From Bacteroidetes bacterium GWF2_49_14 (GTDB lineage Bacteria > Bacteroidota > Bacteroidia > Bacteroidales > UBA12481): a DNA stretch of 33,708 bases. The stretch's first letter is position 1. Each line of letters opens with the position of its first letter. The notes beneath the pieces were generated by a model, which searched no databases, was not told the DNA's origin, and worked only from the letters and a program-made list of their open reading frames with translations. The DNA is taken from contig MEOR01000038.1 of NCBI GenBank assembly GCA_001769295.1, forward strand, positions 3,048 through 36,755, in the 5' to 3' direction. Position numbers and translations under genes: made by a program. Below, in pieces: positions 1 through 8,068 of this stretch.

Positions 1-38
1 GGACCGCGTGCCCCAGCTGAACAGCAACATCGGAGCAT

Positions 39-122
39 TTGTCATCCCCGCGAAAGCGGGGACCGGTTCCTATGCGTACCGCGCTTCAAGGGACGCGGTC
101 CCCGCTTTCGCGGGGATGACAA
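39..122. repeat. REPIN-like inverted repeat
   Basis: Two perfectly complementary 27-base arms (39-65 and 96-122) flank a 30-base spacer. Each arm is itself a small hairpin of the type CCCCGCGAAAGCGGGG. Two REP hairpins in inverted orientation form the arrangement called a REPIN. The left arm recurs, identical over 27 bases, at 16110-16136. No REP-associated transposase (RAYT) gene is in the window. The identity of the arms is seen directly; mobility by an outside RAYT is inference. Confidence 0.85.
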
Positions 123-134
123 GTACACCTGGGT

Positions 135-158
135 AACCAGCAACCAGCAACCAGCAAT
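135..158. repeat. Period-7 array (AACCAGC)n
   Basis: Three head-to-tail copies of AACCAGC followed by a partial copy end four bases before the pyrF stop codon. The array belongs to a family of degenerate 7-base repeats seen again at 7770-7800, 8038-8068 and 32524-32556. Confidence 0.75.
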
Positions 159-161
159 CGC

Positions 162-962
162 CTACATCCCTTTAGTCATCCTCTCGGCCGCGCCCCTCGC
201 CTTTTCAGCAAAATCGGAACCGCTGCCGGCAAAGATGATTCCGCGGGAGTTGTTGATCAGGAGGCCGCCATGGGTGCTTTTCCCGTTTTCAAGCACCATC
301 TCCAGCGAACCGCCCTGGGCTCCCACGCCCGGGACCAGCAGGAAGTGCTCCGGAACAATTTTTCGGATCCGCCGAAGGTATTCGGGGCGTGTGGCCCCCA
401 CCACAAACATCATGTTATCATGTGTACCCCAGGTTGCACTCTCACGCAGAACTTTCTCGTACAGGGGTTCGCCGTCGGAAAAACGCTGCATCTGAAAATC
501 ATTTGCGCCAGGGTTGGAGGTCAGCGCCAGAAGAATGGCCCATTTGCCGGTAAACTGAAGAAAAGGTTCTATCGAGTCCCTGCCCATATAAGGAGACAGG
601 GTGATGGCATCAAAATCATACCGGATGAAAAAGGCCCTGGCATATTGATCGGCGGTATTGCCTATATCCCCCCGCTTGGCATCGGCTATGATGAACAGGT
701 TGGGATCGACCGACCGGATATGGTCAACCGTCATCTCCAGCTGCTCCATGCCTTCGGTTCCCATGGCCTCATAAAAGGCCAGGTTCGGCTTGTAGGCAAC
801 CGCCAGGTCATGCGTCGCATCGATGATCGCCCGGTTAAAGGCAAAAACCGGATGCGCCTCCCGGTTCAGGTGCACCGGTATCTTTCCAGGATCACTGTCG
901 AGCCCGACACACAGGTAAGATCCCTTCCGCCGGATTTCGTGGTTCAGTTCTGCAGCAGTCAT
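162..962 (-). CDS. pyrF: Orotidine 5'-phosphate decarboxylase
   Basis: This enzyme decarboxylates OMP to UMP, the last step of de novo pyrimidine synthesis, in the cytosol. The 266-residue length fits the longer group 2 OMP decarboxylases. The catalytic signature DAKRGDIGNT lies at residues 94-103 with Lys96 as the expected proton donor, and the substrate-binding VGLDSDP is at about 19-25. A C-terminal phosphate-binding loop (VPGVGAQGG) is present. The start codon overlaps the prfA stop (TAATG), which argues for translational coupling. The downstream end runs into a period-7 array and the REPIN rather than a clear terminator. Pairing with prfA is a layout choice, not a pathway link. Identification is firm. 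Confidence 0.96.
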   Translation of the reverse strand: MTAAELNHEIRRKGSYLCVGLDSDPGKIPVHLNREAHPVFAFNRAIIDATHDLAVAYKPNLAFYEAMGTEGMEQLEMTVDHIRSVDPNLFIIADAKRGDIGNTADQYARAFFIRYDFDAITLSPYMGRDSIEPFLQFTGKWAILLALTSNPGANDFQMQRFSDGEPLYEKVLRESATWGTHDNMMFVVGATRPEYLRRIRKIVPEHFLLVPGVGAQGGSLEMVLENGKSTHGGLLINNSRGIIFAGSGSDFAEKARGAAERMTKGM

Positions 963-2041
963 TATTTCACAATATCAGAGGCTTTGAGTCGCTCAGCATT
1001 TTCCGCAATCTGCAATTTATCGATAATTTCCATGATATCCCCGTTGAGAACAGCCGGAAGGTTGTAGAGGGTAAAGTTGATCCGGTGATCGGTCATGCGC
1101 CCCTGCGGATAATTGTAGGTCCGGATCTTGGCCGACCGGTCTCCGGTGCTTACCATCGTTTTCCGCCTAGACGAGATCTCATCGAGGTATTTCTGATATT
1201 CAAGGTTGTACAGCCGGGTCCTGAGTTCAACCATGGCCTTTTCCTTATTCTTGATCTGCGATTTCTGGTCCTGGCAGGTGACCACCACGCCGGATGGCAC
1301 ATGGGTAAGCCGTACGGCGGAATACGTTGTGTTCACCGACTGGCCGCCGGGACCGGAGGAACAATAGGTGTCGACACGGATATCGGAATTATTCAGTTCG
1401 ATGTCGAATTCTTCGGCCTCGGGCAATACCGCTATCGTTGCTGCCGAGGTGTGAATCCGGCCCTGCGTTTCGGTTTGCGGCACCCGCTGTACCCGGTGGA
1501 CACCAGATTCATATTTCATGATTCCATATACCCCATCTCCGGTAACAGAGAGAATAACTTCCTTATACCCACCGTTGGTTCCCTCGGTGAAGCTGGTGAT
1601 ACTGTACTTCCATCCCTTTATGTCGAAGAACTTGACATACATCCTGAACAGGTCACCGGCAAAAATACTGGCTTCATCCCCGCCGGTACCGGCCCTGATT
1701 TCCATCACGGCATTCTTGGCATCCTCGGGATCCGCAGGCAATAATAAAACTTTGATCTCCTCCTCCATCTCCTCCCGGCGGTGAACCAGCATATCCATCT
1801 CCTCCTTGGCCATCTCACGCATTTCTTCATCCTTCTCGGTTTCGAGGATTTTCTTGGTGGAATCCAGATTTTCCGTGATATTCTTGTATTCACGATAAAA
1901 CTCAACAATCTTGCTGAGTTCCTTATATTCTTTATTCAGAAGAACATACCGCTTCATGTCATTGATCACTTCCGGTTCTGTAATTAACCGGGCGACCTCT
2001 TCAAATCGGGCGGCGATGCCCTCAAGTTTTAACAACAACAT
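962..2041 (-). CDS. prfA: Peptide chain release factor 1
   Basis: Release factor 1 recognises UAA and UAG stop codons and triggers peptidyl-tRNA hydrolysis on the ribosome. The 359-residue length is standard. The catalytic GGQ motif is at residues 232-234 ([12 protein letters not shown]). The codon-recognition tripeptide is PQT at 188-190, in the RVPxTE context of RF1; the middle residue of this PxT motif varies between lineages. A coiled-coil-like acidic N-terminal domain covers about 40-100. The gene overlaps pyrF by one base and is separated from purM by a 169-base spacer that holds a large composite inverted repeat. No prmC (the GGQ methyltransferase that often accompanies prfA) is next to it. 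Identification is firm. Confidence 0.97.
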   Translation of the reverse strand: MLLLKLEGIAARFEEVARLITEPEVINDMKRYVLLNKEYKELSKIVEFYREYKNITENLDSTKKILETEKDEEMREMAKEEMDMLVHRREEMEEEIKVLLLPADPEDAKNAVMEIRAGTGGDEASIFAGDLFRMYVKFFDIKGWKYSITSFTEGTNGGYKEVILSVTGDGVYGIMKYESGVHRVQRVPQTETQGRIHTSAATIAVLPEAEEFDIELNNSDIRVDTYCSSGPGGQSVNTTYSAVRLTHVPSGVVVTCQDQKSQIKNKEKAMVELRTRLYNLEYQKYLDEISSRRKTMVSTGDRSAKIRTYNYPQGRMTDHRINFTLYNLPAVLNGDIMEIIDKLQIAENAERLKASDIVK

Positions 2042-2078
2042 AATTCCAGTTTTACGATTAACAAGTTACGATTAGTTG

Positions 2079-2210
2079 GTAATTGGCCTCCCTGCGGTCG
2101 GCTAATTGGCTCCGCTGCGCTCCGCTAATTGGGGCTTCGCCCTAATTAGCCCGAAGGGCCAATTAGCGACCGTAGGGAGCCAATTAGCCGACCGCAGGGA
2201 GGCCAATTAC
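2079..2210. repeat. Composite nested inverted repeat
   Basis: The outer arms (2079-2113 and 2176-2210) are perfectly complementary over 35 bases. Between them lie further units, each starting with AATTGG or AATTAG followed by a GC-rich segment. The left half consists of three units in one orientation and the right half of three in the other. The right edge touches the purM stop codon exactly. RNA made through it would fold into a long branched hairpin, so it could attenuate purM-to-prfA read-through or stabilise the purM mRNA. The inverted repeat is seen directly; the role is inference. Confidence 0.9.
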
Positions 2211-3380
2211 TTAATAGAAATAATCCCCATAACCACCGGAAATGGTAAGGCTGCGCGAATTGGCAGGAGCACACCGTCCAATTACCTGCGCGTCGATTCC
2301 GAATCCCGCAGCAATCTGGACAATACGGTCGGCAAATGGTTCAGGCAGGTAGATCTCAAACCGGTGGCCCATGTTGAAAACTTTGTACATCTCGGACCAG
2401 GGGGTGTTTGATTGCTGCTGTATCAGGCGAAAAAGGGGCGGAACCGGGAACAGGTTGTCCTTGATGATGTGAAGATTTTCGATAAAATGGAGAATCTTGG
2501 TCTGTCCGCCGCCTGAGCAGTGAACCATGCCGTGAATCTCATGGCGTAACTCTTTCAGTATCGCGATAACCACCGGCGCGTAGGTCCGCGTCGGGGACAA
2601 CACAAGCTTTCCCGCCGTAAGTCCTGTACCTTCAATCGGGTCAGTCAGCTGAACGGATCCCGAATAAACCAGATCATCAGGAACCTGGGGATCAAAGGAT
2701 TCAGGGTATTTTACAGCCAGATATTTCGCAAAAACATCGTGCCGCGCGGAAGTCAGGCCGTTGCTGCCCATCCCTCCGTTGTATTCATTCTCATAGTTTG
2801 CTTTGCCCGATGATGATAGCCCGACAATGACATCACCCGGCCGGATCCGGTCATTGGAGATCACTTCGGCTCTTTTCATCCGCGTCGTCACGGTACTGTC
2901 CACAATGATCGTGCGAACCAGATCGCCCACGTCGGCAGTCTCTCCTCCGCAGAAAACGGTTTGCATTCCGTAAGAGGTCAGCAAATCTGCAACCTCCTGT
3001 GTACCTTCAATCACCGCGGAGATCACTTCTGCCGGGATGAGGTTTTTATTTCTTCCGATAGTGGAACTGAGCATGATGGGACCTGTTGCCCCAATGCAAA
3101 GCAGGTCATCGGTATTCATTATTACGGCATCGTGTGCAATCCCTTTCCACACCGAAAGATCCCCGGTCTCTTTCCAGTACAGGTAAGCCAGTGAGGATTT
3201 GGTCCCGGCTCCGTCAGCGTGCATGATGCTGCACCAATCCGGGTCGCCGGCTAAAATATCAGGAATGATCTTACAAAAAGCACGGGGAAACAGCCCCTTG
3301 TCGAGGCTGCTGATTGCGCGGTGCACATCCTCCTTCGAGGAAGAGACACCCCGTTGTGCATAGCGGTTTCCGGGTTTCAT
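2211..3380 (-). CDS. purM: Phosphoribosylformylglycinamidine cyclo-ligase (AIR synthetase)
   Basis: PurM closes the imidazole ring of FGAM with ATP to give AIR, the fifth step of de novo purine synthesis. The nucleotide-binding segment HADGAGTKSS is at residues 54-63. A second glycine-rich region (FCGGETADV) and the C-terminal AIRS domain (HCSGGGQTK, then FNMGHRFEIYL) are present. At 389 residues it is longer than the roughly 345-residue enterobacterial enzyme, matching the form common in Bacteroidota. Its ATG overlaps the stop of the upstream porE-like gene by four bases (ATGA), so the two are probably cotranscribed. Its own stop directly abuts the composite inverted repeat. No other pur genes are in the window. 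Confidence 0.95.
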   Translation of the reverse strand: MKPGNRYAQRGVSSSKEDVHRAISSLDKGLFPRAFCKIIPDILAGDPDWCSIMHADGAGTKSSLAYLYWKETGDLSVWKGIAHDAVIMNTDDLLCIGATGPIMLSSTIGRNKNLIPAEVISAVIEGTQEVADLLTSYGMQTVFCGGETADVGDLVRTIIVDSTVTTRMKRAEVISNDRIRPGDVIVGLSSSGKANYENEYNGGMGSNGLTSARHDVFAKYLAVKYPESFDPQVPDDLVYSGSVQLTDPIEGTGLTAGKLVLSPTRTYAPVVIAILKELRHEIHGMVHCSGGGQTKILHFIENLHIIKDNLFPVPPLFRLIQQQSNTPWSEMYKVFNMGHRFEIYLPEPFADRIVQIAAGFGIDAQVIGRCAPANSRSLTISGGYGDYFY

Positions 3381-5458
3381 TTCCTGATCTTCGTCTTTCC
3401 CTGCTGGAGCTCCTCCATACCACGCATAAGCAACTGTTTCTCAGCATCATAATCTCCCTTGCGCTGCTCCATGGGAACGTAATCATTGCTCAGCACCCGG
3501 AATTCCGTGCGACGGTTCAGCTGGTGTGCTATTTCACGGTTTTGCTCGACGGGCAGTTTTTCGATATACTCTTTCGAGAGGGTGTCACCTACCTGAATAA
3601 AGGAGTTCTGGGATGCGATCTTATCATCTGCAATGCGCGGTACATCGGGCCCGTATCCCCTGGCCTTCAGCCTGTCCTTCTCGATGCCCTTGGAGATCAG
3701 ATAATCAACAACCGATTGTGCCCGGTTCTGGGATAGTTCCAGGTTTGACATCACCCGAAAAGGCCTGATGTCGGTATGTGACATCAGCTCGATCGTAATA
3801 TTCGGGTTATCCTCAAGTGTTTCCACCAGTTGATCCAGTGCGATCATGGATTCCGGACGAAGATCCCACTTGGCCAGATCATAGAGGATATTCGGCAGTT
3901 CTATTGGCTTTTCATAGGGTGCGAGCACCAGGTTAACATTGAACTCCCTGCTCTCTTCGAGGCCCATGGTGGTTTCGCGTACCTTGCCGTTGAGGAAGCC
4001 CCGTTTAAAGGCGACAACCAGGTAATCTGTTTCGGCTTTCAGTTTGAAAGAGAACCCTCCGACGGAATCGCTCTTGCTTTCGAGCGAAGTGCCGTCACTG
4101 CCGATGAGCCTTACATCCGCAGCCGGAATGGGCATATCCGTCCGCTCGTTGAGTACCTTGCCCGCAAGGCTGAATCTTTTCTCCGGCAGAACGAAGGAAT
4201 AGATGTCGTCCCCGCCCTTCCCTCCGGTACGGCTGGAAACAAAATATCCGCGCTCCTCTTCTTTCTGAAAGATCATTCCGAAATCATCGCTTACACTGTT
4301 CACCGGATATTTCATATTCTCAACAATCCAGTTATCCTCCTCATCAGTATGTGCCTTGAAAACATCCAATCCTCCCAATCCGGGATGCCCGCTGGAAGAA
4401 AAATAGAACAGGGTATCCGTTTTGGCAAAGGGAAACATCTCATCCCTGGCTGTGTTGATAGCTTCACCCAGATTTTTCGGCTGACTCCAGGGGCCGTCGG
4501 TTTTCTCTCTTTGTATCATCCAGATATCTTTCCCGCCGAGGCTCCCAAGCATGTCACTGACAAAAAACATGGTCAGCTGGTCTGCCGTGAGGCTCGGATG
4601 AGCAATTACCACTGAATCCTTGGATATGGGTACAACCGTGGGCTCGCCCCATTTACCGCCCTGCTTTTTAGCCACCATCACCTGGCAGCCCAGTTCCTGC
4701 TGCTTGTCGAACCGGCAGCGGGTAAAATACATGGTGTTGCCATCCTCGGCAACCCATGGGGTACCGTCGTCGAACATGGAATTTATCGATTTATCGATCG
4801 GCGCCGGAACGGCCCATTTCTGCTTGTTATCCAGCCTGGTGAAAAAGATATCGGAAAAATTCTGACCGGTCGCGCCGTGAACCTTGTTTCCATCGGCACC
4901 CTCGCGTGAAGAGGTGATATAGAGTTCTTTATAATCTTCCGAAGCGAAGGCCGGACTGAAATCGTTGTCTTTGGTATTGAAGTCCTTAACGTTTTCTACC
5001 TGGTATCGGGTAGGGTTTTTCGTCCAGACCAGAATGGAATCACAGGACTGATATGCATTCAGTGCCATCACATCGGTTGGTTCTATCTTCAGGTACTCTT
5101 CATACCGGGCTTTGGCATCGGCGTATTTGCCGTTCATTTTCAGCATTTCAGCGCTGTAAAGGATGGCCAGCGGATTGCTGTATTTCTGCTTGACCAAGCG
5201 CACAAAATAAGTTTCGGCACGCTTGGTGTCATTGATCAGGCGGTAACAGTTCCCGATCCGGAAATTGATGTCGGCGCGCCTTGTGCGGTCCTTTTCCTTG
5301 GCATAGGCCTTCTTGTACTTTTCAATAGCCTTGAAATACTCGCCCATGGCAAAGGTCTTATCGGCCTGAACCATAAGGTCACGCTTCTGCGCCATGGCCG
5401 GGCCTCCGGCAAGAATGGCCAGGATCACAAATAGTAGTAGTACCCGTTCTGATTTCAT
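3377..5458 (-). CDS. PorE-like OmpA-family envelope protein
   Basis: The ORF track starts at 5617, but an internal ATG at 5458 begins a clean signal peptide (MKSERVLLLFVILAILAGG, cleavage near AMA-QK), giving a 693-residue exported protein. Domain order: tetratricopeptide-like repeats (about 28-130), a PD40-type beta-propeller (about 165-420, with repeated FSPAF and DIWMIQ-type strands), a carboxypeptidase-regulatory-like beta-sandwich (about 428-512), and an OmpA C-terminal domain (about 520-650) with the peptidoglycan-binding helix LSQNRAQSVVDYLISKGI. This TPR/propeller/CRD/OmpA order is that of PorE, a T9SS-associated periplasmic protein of Porphyromonas, although Bacteroidota carry many paralogues of the same build. 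There is no lipobox, unlike lipoprotein PorE. T9SS cargo elsewhere in the window makes a T9SS link plausible. The four-base overlap with purM is unexpected functionally. Confidence 0.85.
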   Translation of the reverse strand: MKSERVLLLFVILAILAGGPAMAQKRDLMVQADKTFAMGEYFKAIEKYKKAYAKEKDRTRRADINFRIGNCYRLINDTKRAETYFVRLVKQKYSNPLAILYSAEMLKMNGKYADAKARYEEYLKIEPTDVMALNAYQSCDSILVWTKNPTRYQVENVKDFNTKDNDFSPAFASEDYKELYITSSREGADGNKVHGATGQNFSDIFFTRLDNKQKWAVPAPIDKSINSMFDDGTPWVAEDGNTMYFTRCRFDKQQELGCQVMVAKKQGGKWGEPTVVPISKDSVVIAHPSLTADQLTMFFVSDMLGSLGGKDIWMIQREKTDGPWSQPKNLGEAINTARDEMFPFAKTDTLFYFSSSGHPGLGGLDVFKAHTDEEDNWIVENMKYPVNSVSDDFGMIFQKEEERGYFVSSRTGGKGGDDIYSFVLPEKRFSLAGKVLNERTDMPIPAADVRLIGSDGTSLESKSDSVGGFSFKLKAETDYLVVAFKRGFLNGKVRETTMGLEESREFNVNLVLAPYEKPIELPNILYDLAKWDLRPESMIALDQLVETLEDNPNITIELMSHTDIRPFRVMSNLELSQNRAQSVVDYLISKGIEKDRLKARGYGPDVPRIADDKIASQNSFIQVGDTLSKEYIEKLPVEQNREIAHQLNRRTEFRVLSNDYVPMEQRKGDYDAEKQLLMRGMEELQQGKTKIRK

Positions 5459-5574
5459 ACCCGATGCTTTTCTGCTGGAGGTCGTAAAAATAGGCAATAT
5501 TTGCCTCATTTGTAGTATAAACGAAGCAAATACTGCCCTTGGTATATCGGGGTGAACCTTCGGCGAGACCCGTG

Positions 5575-7764
5575 TTAGCGGGCGAACAACAACTCGCGGT
5601 ACTTCGGCAGCGGCCAAAGATCGTCGTCAACGATCAGTTCAAGCTTGTCGATATGGTACCGGATTTCATCAAGATAATGCTTGACCTTCTGATTATAGGC
5701 ATCGGCCAGCTCACGGACATCCTCGATGGTGTTTGCCTCTTTTCTGGCGCTGACCATCTCGTCGACCATCTCCAGAATCAATGCCTTGTGTTTGGAAATC
5801 TTGCGGATCGCGCTGAGCTGGTAACTTGCTGCATCCGCAAATTCACTGGCCGGCAGGATTTCTTTTAATCCCTTTACATTCTCGATCAGCCTGTTCTGAT
5901 ATTTAATAACCGTTGGAATGATATGGTTTACAGCCAGATCGCCGAGAACGCGAGCTTCAATCTGTACTTTTTTCGTGAACAACTCGAGCTGGATGTCAAA
6001 CCGTGCATTCAATTCCCTCTCGGTCAGCACATTCATTCTCTTTAAAAGTTCGACGGACCGTGGCTCGATGTATGCTTTCAGAGCCTCAGGGGCATTCATG
6101 ACATTGGTCAGGCCCCTGCGTGCAGCTTCCTGAATCCACTCTTCGCTGTATCCGTTGCCTTCAAAAAGAACTTTTCTGGAGTGAATGATATATTTCCTGA
6201 GTATCCTCAGGATCGCCTCATCTTTTTTTACGTTTTGCTCCATCAGGGCATCCACATCCTTCCGGAACTCCTGCAACTGGTTTGCAACTGCCGAGTTCAG
6301 GACAGTCATCGGGGCGGCGCAGTTCATCGAGGAACCTACTGCCCGGAATTCAAAACGGTTGCCGGTGAAAGCAAAAGGAGAGGTACGGTTGCGATCGGTA
6401 TTGTCGAGCATGATCTCGGGAATCTTGCCGATATTGAGTTTAAGTTCGGTTTTTTGGTCCGGAGTCATCTTATCCGACGGAACCTTTTGCTCGATTTCGT
6501 TCAGTACACGGGTCAGATGTTCGCCGATAAAAACTGAAATGATGGCCGGAGGAGCCTCGTGGGCACCCAGGCGGTGTTCATTGCCCGCAGACATTACGCT
6601 GGCCCTGAGAAGATCGGCATAATCATGAACAGCCTTTACCGTATTGACAACAAAGGTCAGAAGCTGCAGGTTCGATTTTGGATTGGTTCCCGGAGCCAGG
6701 AGGTTTACTCCGGTATTGGTCAGCATCGACCAGTTGTTATGCTTGCCCGATCCATTGATTCCCTTGTAGGGTTTCTCATGCAGCAGCGCACGGAAGTGAT
6801 GCTTCCTTGCCACCCGCTTCATGATATCCATGAGAAGCTGGTTGTGATCCACGGCAAGGTTGGCCTCTTCAAACACAGGGGCGCACTCAAACTGATTTGG
6901 AGCCACCTCATTGTGGCGGGTTCGGAGCGGAATACCAAGCTTATAGCACTCGAATTCAAGCTCTTTCATAAAAGCTGTAACCCTTTCAGGAATGGATCCG
7001 AAATAGTTGTCGGCCAGCTGCTGGTCACGCGCCGAAGCGTGGCCCATCAGGGTACGGTCGGTGAGAACCAGGTCGGGACGGGCATAATACAGGGCCTCGT
7101 CAACCAAGAAATATTCCTGCTCCCAACCCAGCGTGGCTATAACCTTGGTCACATCCTTGTCAAATAGCTGGCAAACATCAACGGCAGCCTTGTCCAGCGC
7201 AAACAAAGATTTCAGCAGGGGGGTTTTGAAGTCAAGAGCCTCACCGGTATAGGAAACAAAAACCGTGGGAATGCAAAGGGTCTTCTCCACAATAAAGGCA
7301 GGGGAAGAGGGATCCCAGGCTGAATATCCCCGGGCCTCGAACGTATTTCGTATTCCACCGCTGGGAAATGAGGAGGCATCAGGTTCCTGCTGGGTAAGCT
7401 CCTTTCCGGAAAAATGCTCAAACATTTTGCCATCCTTTGTAGGTTCAAAGAAAGCATCATGCTTCTCAGCGGTTGATCCATTGAGCGGTTGGAACCAGTG
7501 GGTGTAATGCGTAACCCCGAAGCCCATAGCCCAGGCCTTCATGGCCGCAGCCACCGATGCAGCTGATTTCCGGTCGATGTATCCCCAGGTATCAACAGCT
7601 TTTTTTACATTCTCATAGGCCTCTGTAGGCAGGTACTTCTTCATGGTCTCCAAACCGAAGGTGTGGACACCATAATAATCTGACACTTTCTCCCCCGGGG
7701 CCTCAACGGCCAGCGGCTTGCGGGAAAAAAGTTCCTTGACGGCTTCGACGCGGATGTTGCTCAT
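5575..7764 (-). CDS. glnN: Glutamine synthetase type III
   Basis: The product condenses ammonium and glutamate with ATP to glutamine. The 729-residue length and the type III signature segments distinguish it from the roughly 450-residue GlnA: NQFECAPVFEEANLAVDHNQ, then HEKPYKGINGSGKHNNWS, and ENRTSPFAFTG-like DRNRTSPFAFTGNRFEFR in the ATP/glutamate site. Type III enzymes are typical of Bacteroidota and cyanobacteria. The gene is flanked by 116 bases to the porE-like gene and a 303-base spacer upstream. A perfect -7 box lies about 100 bases upstream, with a 7-bp inverted repeat just beyond it. A period-7 array fills the usual ribosome-binding region, five bases before the ATG. The start is supported by the MSNIRVEAVKELFSRKPL type III N-terminus. 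No PII or amt gene is nearby. Confidence 0.95.
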   Translation of the reverse strand: MSNIRVEAVKELFSRKPLAVEAPGEKVSDYYGVHTFGLETMKKYLPTEAYENVKKAVDTWGYIDRKSAASVAAAMKAWAMGFGVTHYTHWFQPLNGSTAEKHDAFFEPTKDGKMFEHFSGKELTQQEPDASSFPSGGIRNTFEARGYSAWDPSSPAFIVEKTLCIPTVFVSYTGEALDFKTPLLKSLFALDKAAVDVCQLFDKDVTKVIATLGWEQEYFLVDEALYYARPDLVLTDRTLMGHASARDQQLADNYFGSIPERVTAFMKELEFECYKLGIPLRTRHNEVAPNQFECAPVFEEANLAVDHNQLLMDIMKRVARKHHFRALLHEKPYKGINGSGKHNNWSMLTNTGVNLLAPGTNPKSNLQLLTFVVNTVKAVHDYADLLRASVMSAGNEHRLGAHEAPPAIISVFIGEHLTRVLNEIEQKVPSDKMTPDQKTELKLNIGKIPEIMLDNTDRNRTSPFAFTGNRFEFRAVGSSMNCAAPMTVLNSAVANQLQEFRKDVDALMEQNVKKDEAILRILRKYIIHSRKVLFEGNGYSEEWIQEAARRGLTNVMNAPEALKAYIEPRSVELLKRMNVLTERELNARFDIQLELFTKKVQIEARVLGDLAVNHIIPTVIKYQNRLIENVKGLKEILPASEFADAASYQLSAIRKISKHKALILEMVDEMVSARKEANTIEDVRELADAYNQKVKHYLDEIRYHIDKLELIVDDDLWPLPKYRELLFAR

Positions 7765-7769
7765 AGTAG

Positions 7770-7800
7770 TTACCAGTTACCGGTTACCGGTTACCAGTTA
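7770..7800. repeat. Period-7 array (TTACCRG)n upstream of glnN
   Basis: Four consecutive 7-base units (TTACCAG, TTACCGG, TTACCGG, TTACCAG) plus a partial unit lie five bases before the glnN ATG, occupying the leader where a Shine-Dalgarno sequence would be. On the coding strand it reads as repeats of GGTAACY. The unit resembles the CAACCGG array inside the M16 gene. Confidence 0.8.
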
Positions 7801-7860
7801 GGGTTAGTGATTAAAAGTTACTTATTGACATTGGGATAATAGAAATGTACTTATCGGCTA

Positions 7861-7868
7861 CAAAATTA
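7861..7868 (-). promoter_or_regulatory. Candidate glnN promoter (-7 box)
   Basis: On the minus strand TAATTTTG matches the Bacteroidota -7 consensus TAnnTTTG exactly, about 97 bases upstream of glnN. No good TTTG is found 19-21 bases further upstream; that position is taken by the ACCCCTA inverted repeat. This might mean activator-dependent transcription. Confidence 0.45.
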
Positions 7869-7884
7869 CACTTTTTTTACAATG

Positions 7885-7904
7885 ACCCCTATTTTTTTAG
7901 GGGT
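7885..7904. promoter_or_regulatory. Inverted repeat, possible operator upstream of glnN
   Basis: ACCCCTA (7885-7891) and TAGGGGT (7898-7904) are perfect inverted arms around a T6 spacer. Relative to the proposed glnN -7 box the repeat covers the -33 region, a normal place for a regulator. It could also be a simple hairpin. The remainder of the 303-base spacer 7765-8067 holds a period-7 array at each end, the terminator and AT-rich DNA, with no ORF I can support. Confidence 0.45.
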
Positions 7905-7960
7905 ATTCCTATTATTTTTCAACATTTTTATCCACCACCCCCAAAATTTAACGCATCACT

Positions 7961-7989
7961 AAAAAAAAGCCCGGAATTTCTCCCGGGCT
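7961..7989 (-). terminator. Rho-independent terminator of the M20 operon
   Basis: On the minus strand a 7-bp stem (AGCCCGG/CCGGGCT) with an 8-base loop is followed by a run of eight T. It lies about 80 bases after the M20 dipeptidase stop and ends the seven-gene minus-strand run. Confidence 0.85.
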
Positions 7990-8037
7990 CCTCCCTATTA
8001 CTTCTTCCTTTTAACCGGCAACCGTCTTCAGTCCTCC

Positions 8038-8068
8038 GTCATCGGTCGTCGGTCATCGGTCATCGGTC
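8038..8068. repeat. Period-7 array (GTCATCG)n
   Basis: Four units of GTCATCG or GTCGTCG plus a partial unit run directly into the stop codon of the M20 dipeptidase. The sequence differs from the other period-7 arrays but the unit length is the same. Confidence 0.75.

Noticed and set aside
2106-2411. 101-residue plus-strand ORF over the composite inverted repeat
   Set aside because: Its first half translates the inverted repeat and the rest is antisense to purM.
5459-5617. N-terminal extension of the PorE-like ORF
   Set aside because: The residues before MKSERVLLL would bury the signal peptide, and the extension overlaps the gap after glnN without coding character.
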